Shown in pieces: positions 1 through 11,439 of a stretch of 64,000 bases of DNA. The notes under the pieces were generated by a model. The model saw nothing but the letters and a program-made list of their open reading frames with translations. It was not told where the DNA came from and searched no databases. The DNA is from Ovis canadensis. Its lineage: Eukaryota > Chordata > Mammalia > Artiodactyla > Bovidae. The stretch covers positions 140,866,501 to 140,930,500 of the forward strand of contig NC_091727.1 in assembly GCF_042477335.2 (NCBI RefSeq), read 5' to 3'. The position numbers and the translations under genes are program-made. Position 1 is the first letter of the stretch, and the number at the start of each line of letters is the position of its first letter.

Positions 1-2221
1 CTACGAATGACATAGAAGATTATAAGAAAGAGGCATGACAGAGGGTAAACCACTTGGCCAGTGTAAACGGAGGCCAAAATAACACACTGATAATAGTTGA
101 TGTCTTCTTAAATTCTTGGATATGTTTTTCTGCATTTATTGTGAACTTGACTCAAATGCTTGTCAATCTTTAGGACTATTAATTGCTTGGAATTCTCCAC
201 GGTGCCTTCTTTGACTTTCCACTCGAATGTTCTATTTTCTTTTGCAAACACATTTTTCAATCTTTCTGATCAAGTTCCTAATTTATTAGCCCATGTGGAA
301 ATTCAGTTTTTATTGCATCTGAAGGAGCATTGGAGAAGCTACTCTTTGGACGTCATTGTAATTAGTACTTTTCCCATTACAGAATTTGTGTGCAAACAGT
401 GTTGATCATACAAGGCTCAGTTCATTCAATTTCCTAACGTATACGTCTCTACTTTGGAACTTAGTGCCTTTCTACATTTCCTCACACTGAGCCTATAAGA
501 TAGAAATCCTTTGGGTGCTTCTACCCTTTGTTCGCTTCCTTTAACTCTTGGCAGCTTCAGTTCTGTCTCTGGCAGCTTCTGGGGAAGCCTCTTTTTTAAC
601 CTTCCCTGACAGGCCCTGAGATAATTCTGGGAAGCTTCACTAACTTGCCTTTCTAACCCCCTAGTGCTTGCTTTCTTTTGCAGATGTTTTGCTGTGCTTT
701 TCGTAACCATGAATGTATTTCAGATGAACCACTGTAGTTTACAGTTGCTGCAGCCTTTCTCATGCAAAGGTTCCAAACAAGTTTTAACAGCTGCTAAGGA
801 GGCTGGCAGAAAGCCTTGACTGCTAATTCTGTGCTAAACTGCTTTTCACAATGGGACATTCTATAATATTTCATACAGTCTTTAAATGATTTCTGCCTTT
901 TTTCTTTAATTACTGCTGGTATCATACTTGTTCCCAGCTTTAAAAAGTTTCCATATCTGTACTTTCCTAAATGGGCTTGATTTTATTTAAAACTCTATAG
1001 AGAAGTTAGAGGCTCCTTAGGGAACAAGGAACTGATGATGGCAAAACTGGTAACAGTGATATCAGTAAGGTCAAGAGAGTTGATGCATAAATAGAATAAA
1101 TTGTACCTTCTGGAAACATTATTTCTATAAAGGTGAAAGTTTGCTCTCTAGGCTCTAATGTGTAAATAGGCAGAAGGAAGGCTGCTTGGGTAATATTTGA
1201 GCAGACAGAGTCAGATGTTTTTGGTGTGTTTCCACTGTCCTGGGATTGAGGGGCTGTTCAATAGTCTAGTGTGAGGTGATGAAGATGTGCTCAGAATCTC
1301 ACAAATAAGTCCACACTGCAGTGAATCCACAGCCAGGTAACGGAGAATGCATCATGTGTGTTACAGGAAAGGGGGATGCCGCGTTCTAATGAGGCAATCA
1401 TTGAAAACCATCTTAACTACAACTGATTAAGGTTGCTTTACAAATTACAGTTGATCTGCTAATGCCTCCAAATGATTTCTCACTTAGTGATCTAACAAAA
1501 ATTTTTTTTAACATTCTAACAGGAGAACTGAGCCTCTGTTTTCTGACTCACAATTTGTCAACTAAGTTTTGTTGGTGGACTTATTATAAAGATATTCAGA
1601 TCATAACTAACACATTAATAAATTGAGCAATTTATTGAAAAATCATTCGGAATTTCAATGTATTTTGTTTTCATCAGTGCATTGACCCTTTACCACCATC
1701 AGTTATATCCCTGATTTTTAAATATATCCCAATATAACACTGGTTTTTAAAAATCTTAATAAATTAGAAATGGAAAATAATTCAATAATATGATAATCAC
1801 CAACACCATAACAGTGGAGCATGAGAGTGTTATTTTAGAAATATACTATATTAGCATTTCACCCTATAGTATATAAATGGATTTATGATAATAAAGGGTT
1901 TCACAGTCAAATAAATTTGTATGATAATAAAGGGTTTCATAATCAAATAAATTTGGGAAATGCTGTTTTTCTTTTAATGCAGGACTTCTCAGAACCTTTA
2001 ATATATTATTAATTATAATTAATAATAGCAATATGTAAATTTGATCATATCAGAAATGCATTTGGCCACAGAAATTTTGTTCAAGAGCATCTCCAGTGAG
2101 CAGGGCTCTGAGAAATATGCCTTGGCAAAACACTGACCCCACATTCAGCAGACAAAAGTCAGATTGTACTAACTTTCTGTCAGCAGTGACCTTAGTCTAA
2201 TTCATCACAGATAGGTATCAT
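1..2221. other. Anonymous AT-rich sequence, no gene seen
   Basis: I see no repeat family, splice-flanked coding segment or RNA gene that I can support here, apart from the 36-bp tandem duplication listed separately. The two short open frames (160-405 on + and 426-710 on -) have no recognisable protein motif and are the length expected by chance. Confidence 0.5.
1884..1955. repeat. 36-bp tandem duplication, two units
   Basis: Unit 1 is 1884-1919 and unit 2 is 1920-1955. Both start tatgataataaaggg and differ at only two bases (cacagt versus cataat). The high identity suggests a local duplication by slippage or unequal exchange that is recent compared with the surrounding sequence. Confidence 0.9.
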
Positions 2222-2392
2222 GCTGTGATGTGGTTAGATTTCATCGTGTATCAGAATCAGCTGAGAATGTCAAAATTCAGATTCCTAGGTGGCACTCTGA
2301 TCCAGCAAATCTGACCCAAGTTCTACATGTTAACAAGCATCAAGTGAGGCCCTCTGATGTAGGTGTCTAGAGTTGATACTTTGAGAGATACC
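2222..2392 (-). mobile_element. MER5A-like DNA transposon relic (hAT-Charlie, non-autonomous)
   Basis: The segment has the MER5A hallmarks: cagaatcagctgagaa, then cagattcctaggtggc, then a copy of the aacaag motif and a terminal ctttgagaga block. The order corresponds to the reverse of the copy at 13761-13943. It is strongly diverged, as expected for a repeat older than placental orders. Confidence 0.55.
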
Positions 2393-3232
2393 ATATTAGA
2401 AAGCTTGGGTCAATTAATAAATAAGAAAAGATGAACATAATTAATTATAAAATTTTGAAACCAAAAATTTAATAACATTGATATCGTATGTTGAGACTGG
2501 GACAATATGGAAGTTTGTTGACAAAAGAACAATCAAGTATGGATAAAGATGCCATATTCACTTGCTTTATATATTAGTATCTTTAATACTCATATGTCAA
2601 TCATGAACTCTTTGACTCACTATTGCCTGAAAATATTTTCTTAATTTGCACTTTTGATCACGTGGCCCATAATTGAAAGCCATGAGGGTGCCCCTTCCTT
2701 TGATAAACCTCAACTTGTACTTCTTCTATTGGCAATGACTGTAATTCTATACACAGAGTGTGGTATTTTGTGCTTCATCTCTCCCCTATCTGAAGTGTCT
2801 TTTTCCCGTTTCTTTCCCTGCTAATTTGCTCTCTGTTGAGTATGAATGTGTGTGGATCATTTAGAATGGGCATAACAGTTTTTGTTGCTAAAGGAGTGAT
2901 GACTGAGGCTAGGAAGTATGTGTGGATGTATAGTTACTGGGACAGAAATAGTATGTTAGTCTTAAACAGATACTAAAGATAGACTAAAATTCCATGACAG
3001 ATTAAGAAGGACTCAGGTGATTCAGGTAGCTACAGATAGATAGAAGTCCAGGAAGGGATTACTATGAGGAAGGGAAGTAGCTGAAATTGTGTTGTTTCCA
3101 AAATACTCTTTTTTAGTGATTTTTGCTAATCATCTAATCTGTTTTGCTTATTTGTTGGTAATAATTTCTTTCATTTTGATTAATTTTCTTATATGTATGG
3201 GTCTGTCTTAGCAATAGTACTTTGTGTGAATG
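2393..3232. other. Anonymous sequence, nothing recognised
   Basis: AT-rich sequence without a supported gene or repeat. Confidence 0.5.
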
Positions 3233-3346
3233 TGTGTTAGTTGTGTCTGACTCTTTGCGACTCTGTGCACTGTGGCCCTCCAGGTTCCTTTGTCCATGGG
3301 ATTCTCCAGGAAAGAATACTGGAGTGGGTTCCCATTTCCTTCTCCA
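3233..3346 (-). mobile_element. Bov-A-type SINE fragment
   Basis: Reverse-complement SINE core: ttagttgtgtctgactcttt, then tgtccatgggattctccagg, then atactggagtgggtt and ccttctcc. The tRNA-like head is missing, so this is a core-only or truncated copy. No clear TSD was found. Confidence 0.85.
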
Positions 3347-4471
3347 TACTATTGTGCATTAATAATGATTTACTGTGCGTTAGTAATGACTACTGGTTAC
3401 TGACTGAATGGGATGGCTCTTTCTACCAGATAGGCATACATCTTTGGATTTCAGTCAAAGCACTTGTTTTTAATCCTTCTGAAAATAAAAATATGATGAT
3501 TCACAGTTATTTCAATCATTATTATTTTCAGTCTTCAAGAAAGTGGCATATCTTGCCATCTCCTCATTCATATTCGGTGCTACAGTTTTTGTCAAGATGC
3601 CAGATATCTGCCATGACAGATGTATGCTGGTAGATGGATTGTGGTCATAATGTCTGATAATGAAGAATTGTATTTAAGTTCTTCAGAGATGTTATACTTC
3701 GTTCCCTTCTAGTATAAGACCTGTTTTCAAAGGAAAGAAAATAAAGGATTGAATTTAGTTATGATTTGAATTTGAATTTAGTTATGATTCATGAATATCA
3801 GTATTTAAGTGTTTTAGAGCTTTGTGTAAGCAGAAAAGGTAGTGGAAACAGGAAGCTAGGCTGCCATAAGCACACACATAACAGATAACTAATTGACTAC
3901 AGACATGAGGGAACCTAAAGAGAACATCAGAAAATACTATTGTACATGAAATGTATTAACGTTAATATTGTGAACAGCTGGATGGCTGGATGTTTGATAA
4001 TGAAGCAAGTCATTTTAATTTGATCTAAGCTTCAGCTTTTAATTGAATTTATAAGAACATGGGAAAAATTAACAGGCCGCTTCTGGCAATTCAAAAATGA
4101 TGTTTTGGCTCAGAATCTAAGTTTCTCTCTAAATTTGGGAAATCTGGCTCTGGATAAAGACAGAGCTAAGGAAAATCATGCTGTAACACCAAAGACAGCA
4201 GACCTACATCTCTGAGTTTAAATAAATGCAGATTGTCACTCTTTGTCAGAAAGCTAACTATTCCTTTGGATATAATTGTATTTTACAGTGGCTAACAATT
4301 CAGCTCTAATTATTAAATAGTTGGTTGAATCAGTCACATGATTTTTTCCTCTGTGAAAAGTGAAGAATATCATGTAAAATCATTTTTTAAAGAGCTTCAA
4401 AGTAGAGCAGTGTGCTGAGGCCAGAGATGAATCTTCTTTGTTAATAGACTCCAGGAAAACTAGGCAAGAAG

Positions 4472-4507
<36 letters not shown>

Positions 4508-5415
4508 CCTTGTGTCTTTTGACTAGGGCTGGCGAAAACTTATATGTTCAAAATTGCTGCTTCCTACAAGAAATATAAAAGATCATCAGTTTTCTTTTCC
4601 TGAAAAGGGTGCCCTAAGCTATCACATTTGTATCCCAATAACCTCAATGTATAATCTAACCTGTCACTGTTTTGCATCCTCAGATGAAATGCTTTATCAT
4701 CTTACTCCATCATTCAGTAGAACAATGCAAGGCAAAACAGACTATTCCATGGTGGAAGATATGAATCATATTTCAGAGAAGAGGGAGTGCCTAAAGATGA
4801 AGTATAGTTTTTCTTCCCCTTGCAGAGGTGATGAATCTCTTCTGCCCTTCTTTTTTCTTATAAAAGAACAGATTCAGTTGTTTTCACACAGATCCCAAAT
4901 CACATCAAGCTGGAAGTTTACTTTGTCAAAAACGGTTGGACCAGATTTTCACAAATAAGGGAAATAAAACCATCACAACAGTTATCTACTTCAAGGAGTT
5001 TCCCCTAATTATCATTATCCCAGTTGATTTATCCCTTTGTTTGCATCCTGTAGCATCTTATATGCAACTTGAATGCATTATCAGACTCATTTTTATTCTT
5101 TCCTTTTGAATGTGTCTACCTTAGATCTCATTTTAAAGAAAAAGCTTATGTGGAGCAGGCATTCTCTTTTTATGTTTTGCATTTTCTATAGTGTCTAGAA
5201 AATGGCTCTGTACACTATAGTCGCTTAATAGAAACGTTCATCAATGTCCTTGGGTAGTCTCTATATTGGCAAAGGGTATTTGAAAAACTAGGATCCGTAA
5301 AAAATGTGGAAGTTATTTTTCCTTGGTAGAAACATTATATAGGAGTTCTGTACACTTGGTATCTTGTTTATTGTGTAAATCATAGGTTGGCATGGGTAGG
5401 TCGATACCTGGAGAT
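3347..5415. other. Anonymous sequence, no gene seen
   Basis: Apart from the (TA)n tract at 4475-4506, nothing is recognised. An open frame at 4554-4958 (+) has no domain signature, no coding-like composition and no convincing splice or promoter context, so I do not call it a gene. Confidence 0.45.
4475..4506. repeat. (TA)n microsatellite
   Basis: About 16 uninterrupted TA dinucleotides. Such tracts are usually length-polymorphic. Confidence 0.95.
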
Positions 5416-5426
5416 AAGAATTCCTT

Positions 5427-5694
5427 CTTAAAATTAATTAATTAATTAGGCTGCATCAGGCCTTAGCCGTGGCACACAAGATGCTTGTTGCATCATACAG
5501 GGTCTTTTGACATGGCATGTGGGCTCAGTAGTTGTGGGTTTGAGGCCCCAGAGTACACGGGGGTCAGTAGTGGTGACACGTGGGCTTAGTTGCTCTGCAG
5601 CATGTGGGATCTTAGTTTCACAGCCAGGGGTAGAACTCTCATCCCATGTATTGCAAGACAGATTCTTTAACCACTGAGCCACCAGGAAAGTCCC
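5427..5694 (-). mobile_element. CHR-2-type SINE (cetartiodactyl tRNA-derived)
   Basis: Read on the minus strand, the element starts ggactttcctggtggctcag and ends in an A/T-rich tail (the aattaattaatt block at 5431). The plus strand shows typical degenerate blocks: cagtagttgtgggtt, gggcttagttgctctgc and gcatgtgggatctta. It is flanked by an exact 11-bp TSD, aagaattcctt, at 5416-5426 and 5695-5705, which fixes both edges. Confidence 0.88.
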
Positions 5695-5755
5695 AAGAAT
5701 TCCTTTTTAAATAACTTTAAAAATACATCAAAAAGACTTCAAACCTTAGAATCAT

Positions 5756-6109
5756 TGATGCTTTTGAACTGTGGTGTTGGAGAAGACTCTCCAACCAGTC
5801 CATCCTAAAGGAGATTAGTCCTGAATATTCATTGGAAGGACTGATGTTAAAGCTGAAACTCCAATACTTCGGCCACCTAATGTGAAGAGGTGACTCATTT
5901 GAAAAGACCTTGATGCTGGGAAAGATTGAGGGCAGGAGGAGAAGGGGATGACAGAGGATGAGATGGTTGGATGGCATCACCGACTCGATGGACATGAGTT
6001 TGGGTGAACTCCGGGAGTTGGTGATGGACAGGGAGGCCTGGCGTGCTGTGGTCCATGGGGTTACAAAGAGTCGGACATGACTGAGCGACTGAACTGAACT
6101 GAAGTGAAA
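5756..6109 (+). mobile_element. BovB LINE, 5'-truncated 3' end
   Basis: This matches the terminal part of the complete copy at 24862-28272, starting at the tgatgcttttgaactgtggt block and ending in the gaactgaactgaagtg tail. An internal deletion removes the stretch between agaagactc and tccaaccagtcc. The flanks agaatcat at 5748-5755 and 6110-6117 look like an 8-bp TSD. The element lies just outside the TSD of the neighbouring CHR-2 copy. Confidence 0.9.
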
Positions 6110-6256
6110 AGAATCATATGCAAAATGTGGAAAATAATCTCTAACTGAAGAGGTTGTGATCAACCTAGCACCAGATTTTTAAAAATAATTAATATAATAT
6201 GATCTGCTGATGTAAATGAAGGGCTATAACAATTATTTTGGCTAATTATGGTTGGT

Positions 6257-6464
6257 GGTGGTGGTGAAGGACATGCCTGAGAATACAGGAGATGTAAGAG
6301 ACGCAGGTTCAATCCCTGGGTCAGAAAGATCCCTTAGAGGAGGGCATGGCAACCCAGTCTAGTATTCTTGCTCGGAGAATCCCATGGACACAAGAGCCTG
6401 GTGGTCTACAGTTCATGGGGTCGCACAGAGTTGGACACGACTGAAACGACTTAGCAGTAGCAGC
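6257..6464 (+). mobile_element. Bov-tA SINE
   Basis: The degenerate head runs into ggttcaatccctgggtc (B-box-like), then the core gagggcatggcaaccc, then gttggacacgactgaaacga and an agcagtagcag tail. The TSD atggttggt is exact at 6248-6256 and 6465-6473. Confidence 0.92.
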
Positions 6465-6913
6465 ATGGTTGGTTACAGAACAGAGGGAGATATAGAAATA
6501 TACAGCTGCTATGGAAGCCTGGGAATGAAAGTAATTTTGTAAGATACAGGCAGTTTCTGTTAACCTATGTATAAGTAATTCACACCCCATGACATTTTAA
6601 ATTTCATCATTACCTGTCCTCACCATTTCACTCTATCAATTTTGTAGTCTTTTGAAACTTCCAGTTAGATAAGTGTCTAGATTCAGCAAAATATAACCAG
6701 CAAGGTGAATTTCTGGAGAAAATAACTACATGCAATGGAAAACAAAACATGTAGCTATAATATAATAGATTCCAGGTTGTGGGTGAATGGGCTTCTGTTT
6801 CTCATATGGAATACCCTAGGCATTGTGAAACTTCCTTTTTCACAACACGGGTTATTGAACAACCACGTTTGCATCAGTCTGTAGCACTGGACTGGATGAA
6901 CTGGTCGGTAATT

Positions 6914-7031
6914 TTTTTTGCTGGCTGAACCTCAGGGCATGAGCAATTTTAGCTGCTCGACCAGGGATGGAACCCATGCCCTCTGCAGTGAAAGTGCAGA
7001 GTCTTAATCACTGGACCGCCAGAGAAGTCCG
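6914..7031 (-). mobile_element. CHR-1-type SINE
   Basis: Minus-strand tRNA-derived SINE. The plus strand shows gaccagggatggaaccc, ctctgcagtgaaagtgcag and cactggaccgccag. The flanks ggtaatt at 6907-6913 and 7038-7044 are a short probable TSD. Confidence 0.82.
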
Positions 7032-7044
7032 CTAATTGGTAATT

Positions 7045-7445
7045 CTTTGTGAAGAATTTTGAATGCCATTCACTCTTACTGTAGGTATTGGCCAGACAGA
7101 ATTTAGACCCATGAGACAATTTATATTTGCAATCTATCATCACCTGCTAGATAACATGTAGAAAATAGGTCTTCAGAATGAATGCAGCCATACTGATAGA
7201 TTGAAAATTGCTGAATGTGTGTGCTGGTGACTTCTCTGTTCTGGCCCCCTTATGGAATACACTCAAAGTAAAGGGAAAGACAACTCCGTGAGGATTAGAT
7301 GTGGAATAAGCGAGGCGAGAGATACTGACTGTAACCCCTTCCCAATACCTTTATCAATTTTTTCTGAAGTGCAGTATTAACAGAATGTCCTCAAATTGTG
7401 GACGTTATGTGACTAAAAATTTGTTAAGAGCTAGACAGCTGAGTG
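7045..7445. other. Anonymous spacer
   Basis: No supported feature between the CHR-1 copy and the following Bov-A2. Confidence 0.5.
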
Positions 7446-7683
7446 GAGAAGGCAATGGCACCCCACTCCAGTACTCTTGCCTGGAAAATCCCATGGACGG
7501 AGGAGCTTGGAAGGCTGCAGTCCATGGGGTCGCTGAGGGTCGGACACGACTGAGCGACTTCACTTTCACTTTTCACTTTCATGCATTGGAAAAAGAAATG
7601 GCAACCCAGTCCCGCGTTCTTGCCTGGAGAATCCTAGGGACGGGGGAGCCTGGTGGGCTGCTGAAGTGACTTAGCAGTAGCAG
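7446..7683 (+). mobile_element. Bov-A2 SINE (dimer, internally shortened)
   Basis: Two Bov-A monomers joined by the cttcactttcacttttcact linker. The first runs from gagaaggcaatggcacccca, the second from gcattggaaaaagaaatgg. The second monomer lacks the usual tggggtcgcacagagtcgga block before gacttagcagtagcag. The flanks agacagctgag (7433 onward) and agactactgag (7682 onward) look like a decayed TSD. Confidence 0.9.
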
Positions 7684-8470
7684 ACTACTGAGAATAGTGC
7701 CTTTTCTTGGACTGATTTTTTCTGGCATCTGGCATCTGGTCATGTATTTGTCTTTTCTTCTTACAGGCACTTTCAGTACTAGGAGTGTGGCTTCCTTATT
7801 ATTTCTATTCCCAAGAGGCCATGCAGAATAGTATGCACTTACTACATACTTGATCAATGTTTTTTGCATGAATGAAAATCTATGTTTTCATTCATGCACA
7901 TCACTGTCTATTTCATTCATTCCTTTTCTTAAAGGAAACCAAGGCTTCCATGGCCAATTCTAACATTTGTCACTATCAATATGAAGGGCTTCTTCCAATA
8001 TCTTAATTCCAATACCATTTCCCCTTATTCTTTTTATGGTGAGACTTCTTTTTATCTCTTTTATTATGTTTATACTTCATCATAATGTAAAACATTTTAG
8101 GTCTCTAAAAGACATCCTCCAATTTCTTATCTTTTACAAACATGGTTACCAATATGCATACTTTGCTATCATAACATAGCAATTTTATTTTAAAATAGCA
8201 TTAAGTATTTATTTATATTTTCTTTTTGGCAATCATCTTTTTAGTAGCCTTTGACTTTGTTGAATGTGTAATGAGTGGATCTTGAATTTGACATGTGAAC
8301 ATTAGAACAAGGCTTATGGAAGTGTCTGGCTGAGCTTGTACTTTACAGGAGTCCAAATGCTATGTATTTGGTATATTTGGTATAATTTGGTATGATTTGG
8401 TATAATTCGGTGTAACATTTTAGTATATTTTTTCCTCTTTTTTAATTTAAGCAGAAGAAAAGGACTTTGT
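7684..8470. other. Anonymous AT-rich sequence
   Basis: No gene supported. It contains a decamer array, listed separately. Confidence 0.5.
8365..8415. repeat. 10-bp tandem array
   Basis: About five imperfect decamers of the form tataatttgg, with variants gtatatttgg, tatgatttgg and tataattcgg. The register of exactly 10 bases is kept throughout. Confidence 0.85.
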
Positions 8471-8580
8471 TACTGTTTCTGTTAGCTCCATGAAGGCAGA
8501 GACCATGACTTTCATCTCCATTTTCTAGAGCAGTGCTTAAAACTAGAAGTAATGAATGCAAATTAATGAATGACTAAGTA
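8471..8580 (+). mobile_element. L2 LINE 3'-end relic
   Basis: Shows the diverged order typical of L2 3' ends: agctccatgaaggcagagac, a cagtgctt block, and a terminal aatgaatg. Identification is by pattern and the copy is old. Confidence 0.45.
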
Positions 8581-8599
8581 TGATCAAGTAGCCACACTA

Positions 8600-8946
8600 A
8601 CCTTCTAGCTATCCTCAAACCTACTAATTAATTTCCCACCTCAGGGCCTTTGAATGGGCTGTTTCCTCTTTTCTGAATGCTCTAGATATCCTTAAGATTA
8701 ATTTTATAATTTTATTTGTCTATGTCAAAATGTTACTTCTTTAGAAAAGTTTTCTGTCTACAGTCTATTAAAAGTCTACCTCCAACTATCCCACCCCTAT
8801 TGCTCTTGTTTTGCTTCACTTTTTCTTAATAGCACATATTCTTATGACATTGTATTATATCATTATATGTTTGATGGTTTTTCTCTCTTTCCTCCCCCTG
8901 AACCACTGCCACCATAGAATGTGAGTTCTATAAGTCCCAAGCATGT
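8600..8946 (+). mobile_element. L2 LINE 3'-region relic
   Basis: The segment cacctcagggcctttgaatg followed by gctgtttcctcttttctgaa and, about 250 bases later, atagaatgtgagttctataa follows the L2 3' UTR order. No TSD can be read at this age. Confidence 0.5.
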
Positions 8947-9779
8947 ATCACTCCAGGATCCCATCAGGAATCAGAAATCCTTGCAGATAGTTCAAATAAA
9001 GAGACCATAAAGAGGGATTACTTCCTAGCAGTATGGACAGGGTTATGGGTACAAATAAGGTATACTGAAAGGGCAAGTGGAAAAAAGAATTAGTAAAGCT
9101 CAGTGAAAGCTAGATCTAGGAACGAGGCTTTTCTTAAAGAAGATGTAATCTTCGAGGAACTCAGAGAGACACGATCCTGAAAGTGAGGAGAAGCAGGAGA
9201 AGAAGTTACCAGCTCTTCTTTCTTCCTGTCATTCTGTCTCATACCAGTGTGCCTATTAAAACCTGAGCAGAAATCAGCTGGCAAGAAGCCCAAGTGAAGC
9301 CAGTCTTAGAAGTCAGTCTCCTGGGGAACAGAGGACCAGGAAAGAGTGGAGAAATGAATCCTGTGAGGGGGGAAAAAAATAGCACAGGTGTATTGTTTGG
9401 CTTACTGCTGTGTCTTTCATGGCAGAACAGTACCTTGCATACTTTAGACATTCAATAAAGATTTGTTAAATAAAATGATCAATGGTAGTGTAAGTTTGGG
9501 AGGAAAGGAACTATTACATTCATCCAGGATATTATCATATAAGGTCTCAGATCCTATTTTGAGGAGAAGGTAGTTGTTCAAGGTTTATGTTTGGAGAAAT
9601 TCTCAGCGCTGGAAAGAATGACATTCAGTATCTTTTAGCATCTCAATCTAGTAACCACTTAGGTTGTAATTTATGGTTTATCAATTTTTTATATGATCCT
9701 GGGAGACATTTTCCAATAAGAAATTCTGGTGACCAGTTGGTTCTGTTTCTCAGAGTAAGAGGCAGTAGGTGATAGCTAT
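8947..9779. other. Mostly anonymous sequence with an L2-like 3' end at 9385-9475
   Basis: Positions 9385-9475 carry a diverged L2 terminus (cagtaccttgcatactttag, then ttcaataaagatttgttaaa). The rest shows no supported feature. Confidence 0.4.
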
Positions 9780-9796
9780 AAATTACTTTATTATTA

Positions 9797-9947
9797 TTTT
9801 TTTGGTCAGCACAGCAGTTTTTTTTTTAGGTTTTTTTGTTTTGTTTTGTTTTTAAAATTTGTATTGAAGCATAGTTGATTTACAATGTTGTATTAGTTTC
9901 AGGTGTACAGCAAGATGATTTAATTATATATATATATATATATGTAC
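9797..9947 (-). mobile_element. L1 LINE, short 3'-end insertion
   Basis: On the plus strand a T-rich head is followed by ttgatttacaatgttgtatt and agtttcaggtgtacagcaag, ending in (TA)n. This is the reverse of an artiodactyl L1 3' terminus. It is bounded by an exact 17-bp direct repeat (aaattactttattatta) at 9780-9796 and 9948-9964. The right TSD abuts the BovB copy starting at 9965, so the L1 landed at or beside the pre-existing BovB edge. Confidence 0.9.
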
Positions 9948-9964
9948 AAATTACTTTATTATTA

Positions 9965-10602
9965 CATGGGAAATAGATGGGGAAACAGTGGAAACAGTGT
10001 CAGACTTTATTTTGGGGGCTCCAAAATCACTGCAGATGGTGATTGCAGCCATGAAATTAAAAGACGCTTACTCCTTGAAAGGAAAGTTATGACCAACCTA
10101 GATAGCATATTGAAAAGCAGAGACATTACTTTGCCAATAAAAGTCCGTCTAGTCAAGGCTATGGTTTTTCCTGTGGTTATGTATGGATGTGAGAGTCGGA
10201 CTGTGAAGAAAGCTGAGCACCGAAGAACTGATACTTTTGAACTGTGGTGTTGGAGAAGACTCTTGAGAGTCCCTTGGACTGCAAGGAGATCCAACCAGTC
10301 CATTCTAAAGGAGATCAGTCCTGGGTGTTCTTTGGAAGGACTGATGCTAAAGCTGAAACTCCAGTACTTTGGCCACCTCATGAGAAGAGTTGACTCATTG
10401 GAAAAGACTCTGATGCTGGGAGGGATTGGGGGCAGGAGGACAAGGGGACGACAGAGGATGAGATGGCTGGATGGCATCACCAACTCGATGCGCATGAGTT
10501 TGGGTGAACTCCGGGAGTTGATGATGGACAGGGAGGCCTGGCGTGCTGCAATTCATGGGGTCGCAAAGAGTGGGACACGACTGAGCAACTGAACTGAACT
10601 GA
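9965..10602 (+). mobile_element. BovB LINE, 5'-truncated, with an open ORF2 C-terminal frame
   Basis: It begins at catgggaaatagatgg, just downstream of the reverse-transcriptase core in the complete copy, and ends in gaactgaactgaag. The frame from about 9942 to 10592 stays open for roughly 200 ORF2 codons and ends at the normal stop in the 3' tail. It carries the post-RT Cys/Trp-rich segment (YGCES, then [13 protein letters not shown]). An open 3' fragment without endonuclease or RT cannot move by itself. The lack of stops suggests this copy is younger than those at 15.2 and 40.2 kb. Confidence 0.95.
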
Positions 10603-11200
10603 AGTAAGCAAAAAAATTTAATAACATCACTGATTACCTAGCTTTAACTTCCAGCTTGATTCTTGGGGATTGATGGAGATAAGCAGCGTAAATAGGGGCA
10701 TAGAGATGTCTATGAACTCAACTCTGTGCCAGTTGTGTACCACTGCTTCTTTCATTCTGCTTTATTACAAGCCCACTCTGACACCGATGTAGATGATTGG
10801 TTAGAAGTGGATATCATTCATTGAAATGGGGAAATCAGGAGAAGCCTCAAGTATCAGAGGGAAGATGATGACTTCAGTCTGGACATATTTTGGCTGATGT
10901 AACTTTTGAAGTCCCAAGTGGCAATATCTTGCTACAACTGGGCTACATAAGTTTGAATCTGAAGTAAGAAGACTGAAAATTACCAACACACAAGTGGTAG
11001 TTGAAGTCACCAGAGAGGGTGCTATCATCTTGGGAGAACTTGCAGCGAAGTACAAGGACATTGGATCTGTGCCCCTCATCCCCTCTGAGCAAACCTAGAT
11101 GCCCACACTGAACATTTGGGTTTGGGATGGAGTGTTCCATGAATTGCAGAGCATGGAGCTCAAATGGCCTGAGAAGCAGTGTCAAAGGATGAAATACTAA
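10603..11200. other. Anonymous sequence, possibly old repeat
   Basis: No gene is supported. Some G/A-rich phrases faintly resemble the L2-like segment downstream, but too weakly to delimit an element. Confidence 0.35.
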
Positions 11201-11211
11201 GAGACTCAGAT

Positions 11212-11428
11212 GTATGTATGTGTATTTGCTTTGTTGCTCAGTCATGTCCAACTCTTTGCAACCCCATGGACTGTAGCCTGCCAGGCTCCTCTGTCTATGG
11301 GGATTCTCCAGGCAAGAATACTCAAGTGGGTTGCCATGCCCTCCTCCAGGGGAGCTTCCCAACCCAGGGATTGAACCCAGGTCTCCTGCATTGCAGGCAG
11401 ATTCTTTACAGTCTGAGCCACCAGGGAC
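11212..11428 (-). mobile_element. Bov-tA SINE
   Basis: A full-length minus-strand copy: gttgctcagtcatgtccaac, then the ctccaggcaagaatactcaa core, then aaccc(a)ggtctcctgcatt, with the head ctgagccaccaggga at the right. An exact 11-bp TSD, gagactcagat, occurs at 11201-11211 and 11429-11439. Confidence 0.95.
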
Positions 11429-11439
11429 GAGACTCAGAT

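Noticed and set aside
160..405. Open frame as a small host gene
   Set aside because: Chance length, no motif, no start context, splice site or paralogue that I can see. The same applies to most frames of 60-130 codons in anonymous sequence.
9965..10592. BovB 216-codon frame as an active transposase or host-adopted gene
   Set aside because: It lacks the endonuclease and the RT core, starts inside a repeat fragment, and shows no promoter or splice context. It is simply a little-mutated 3' end.
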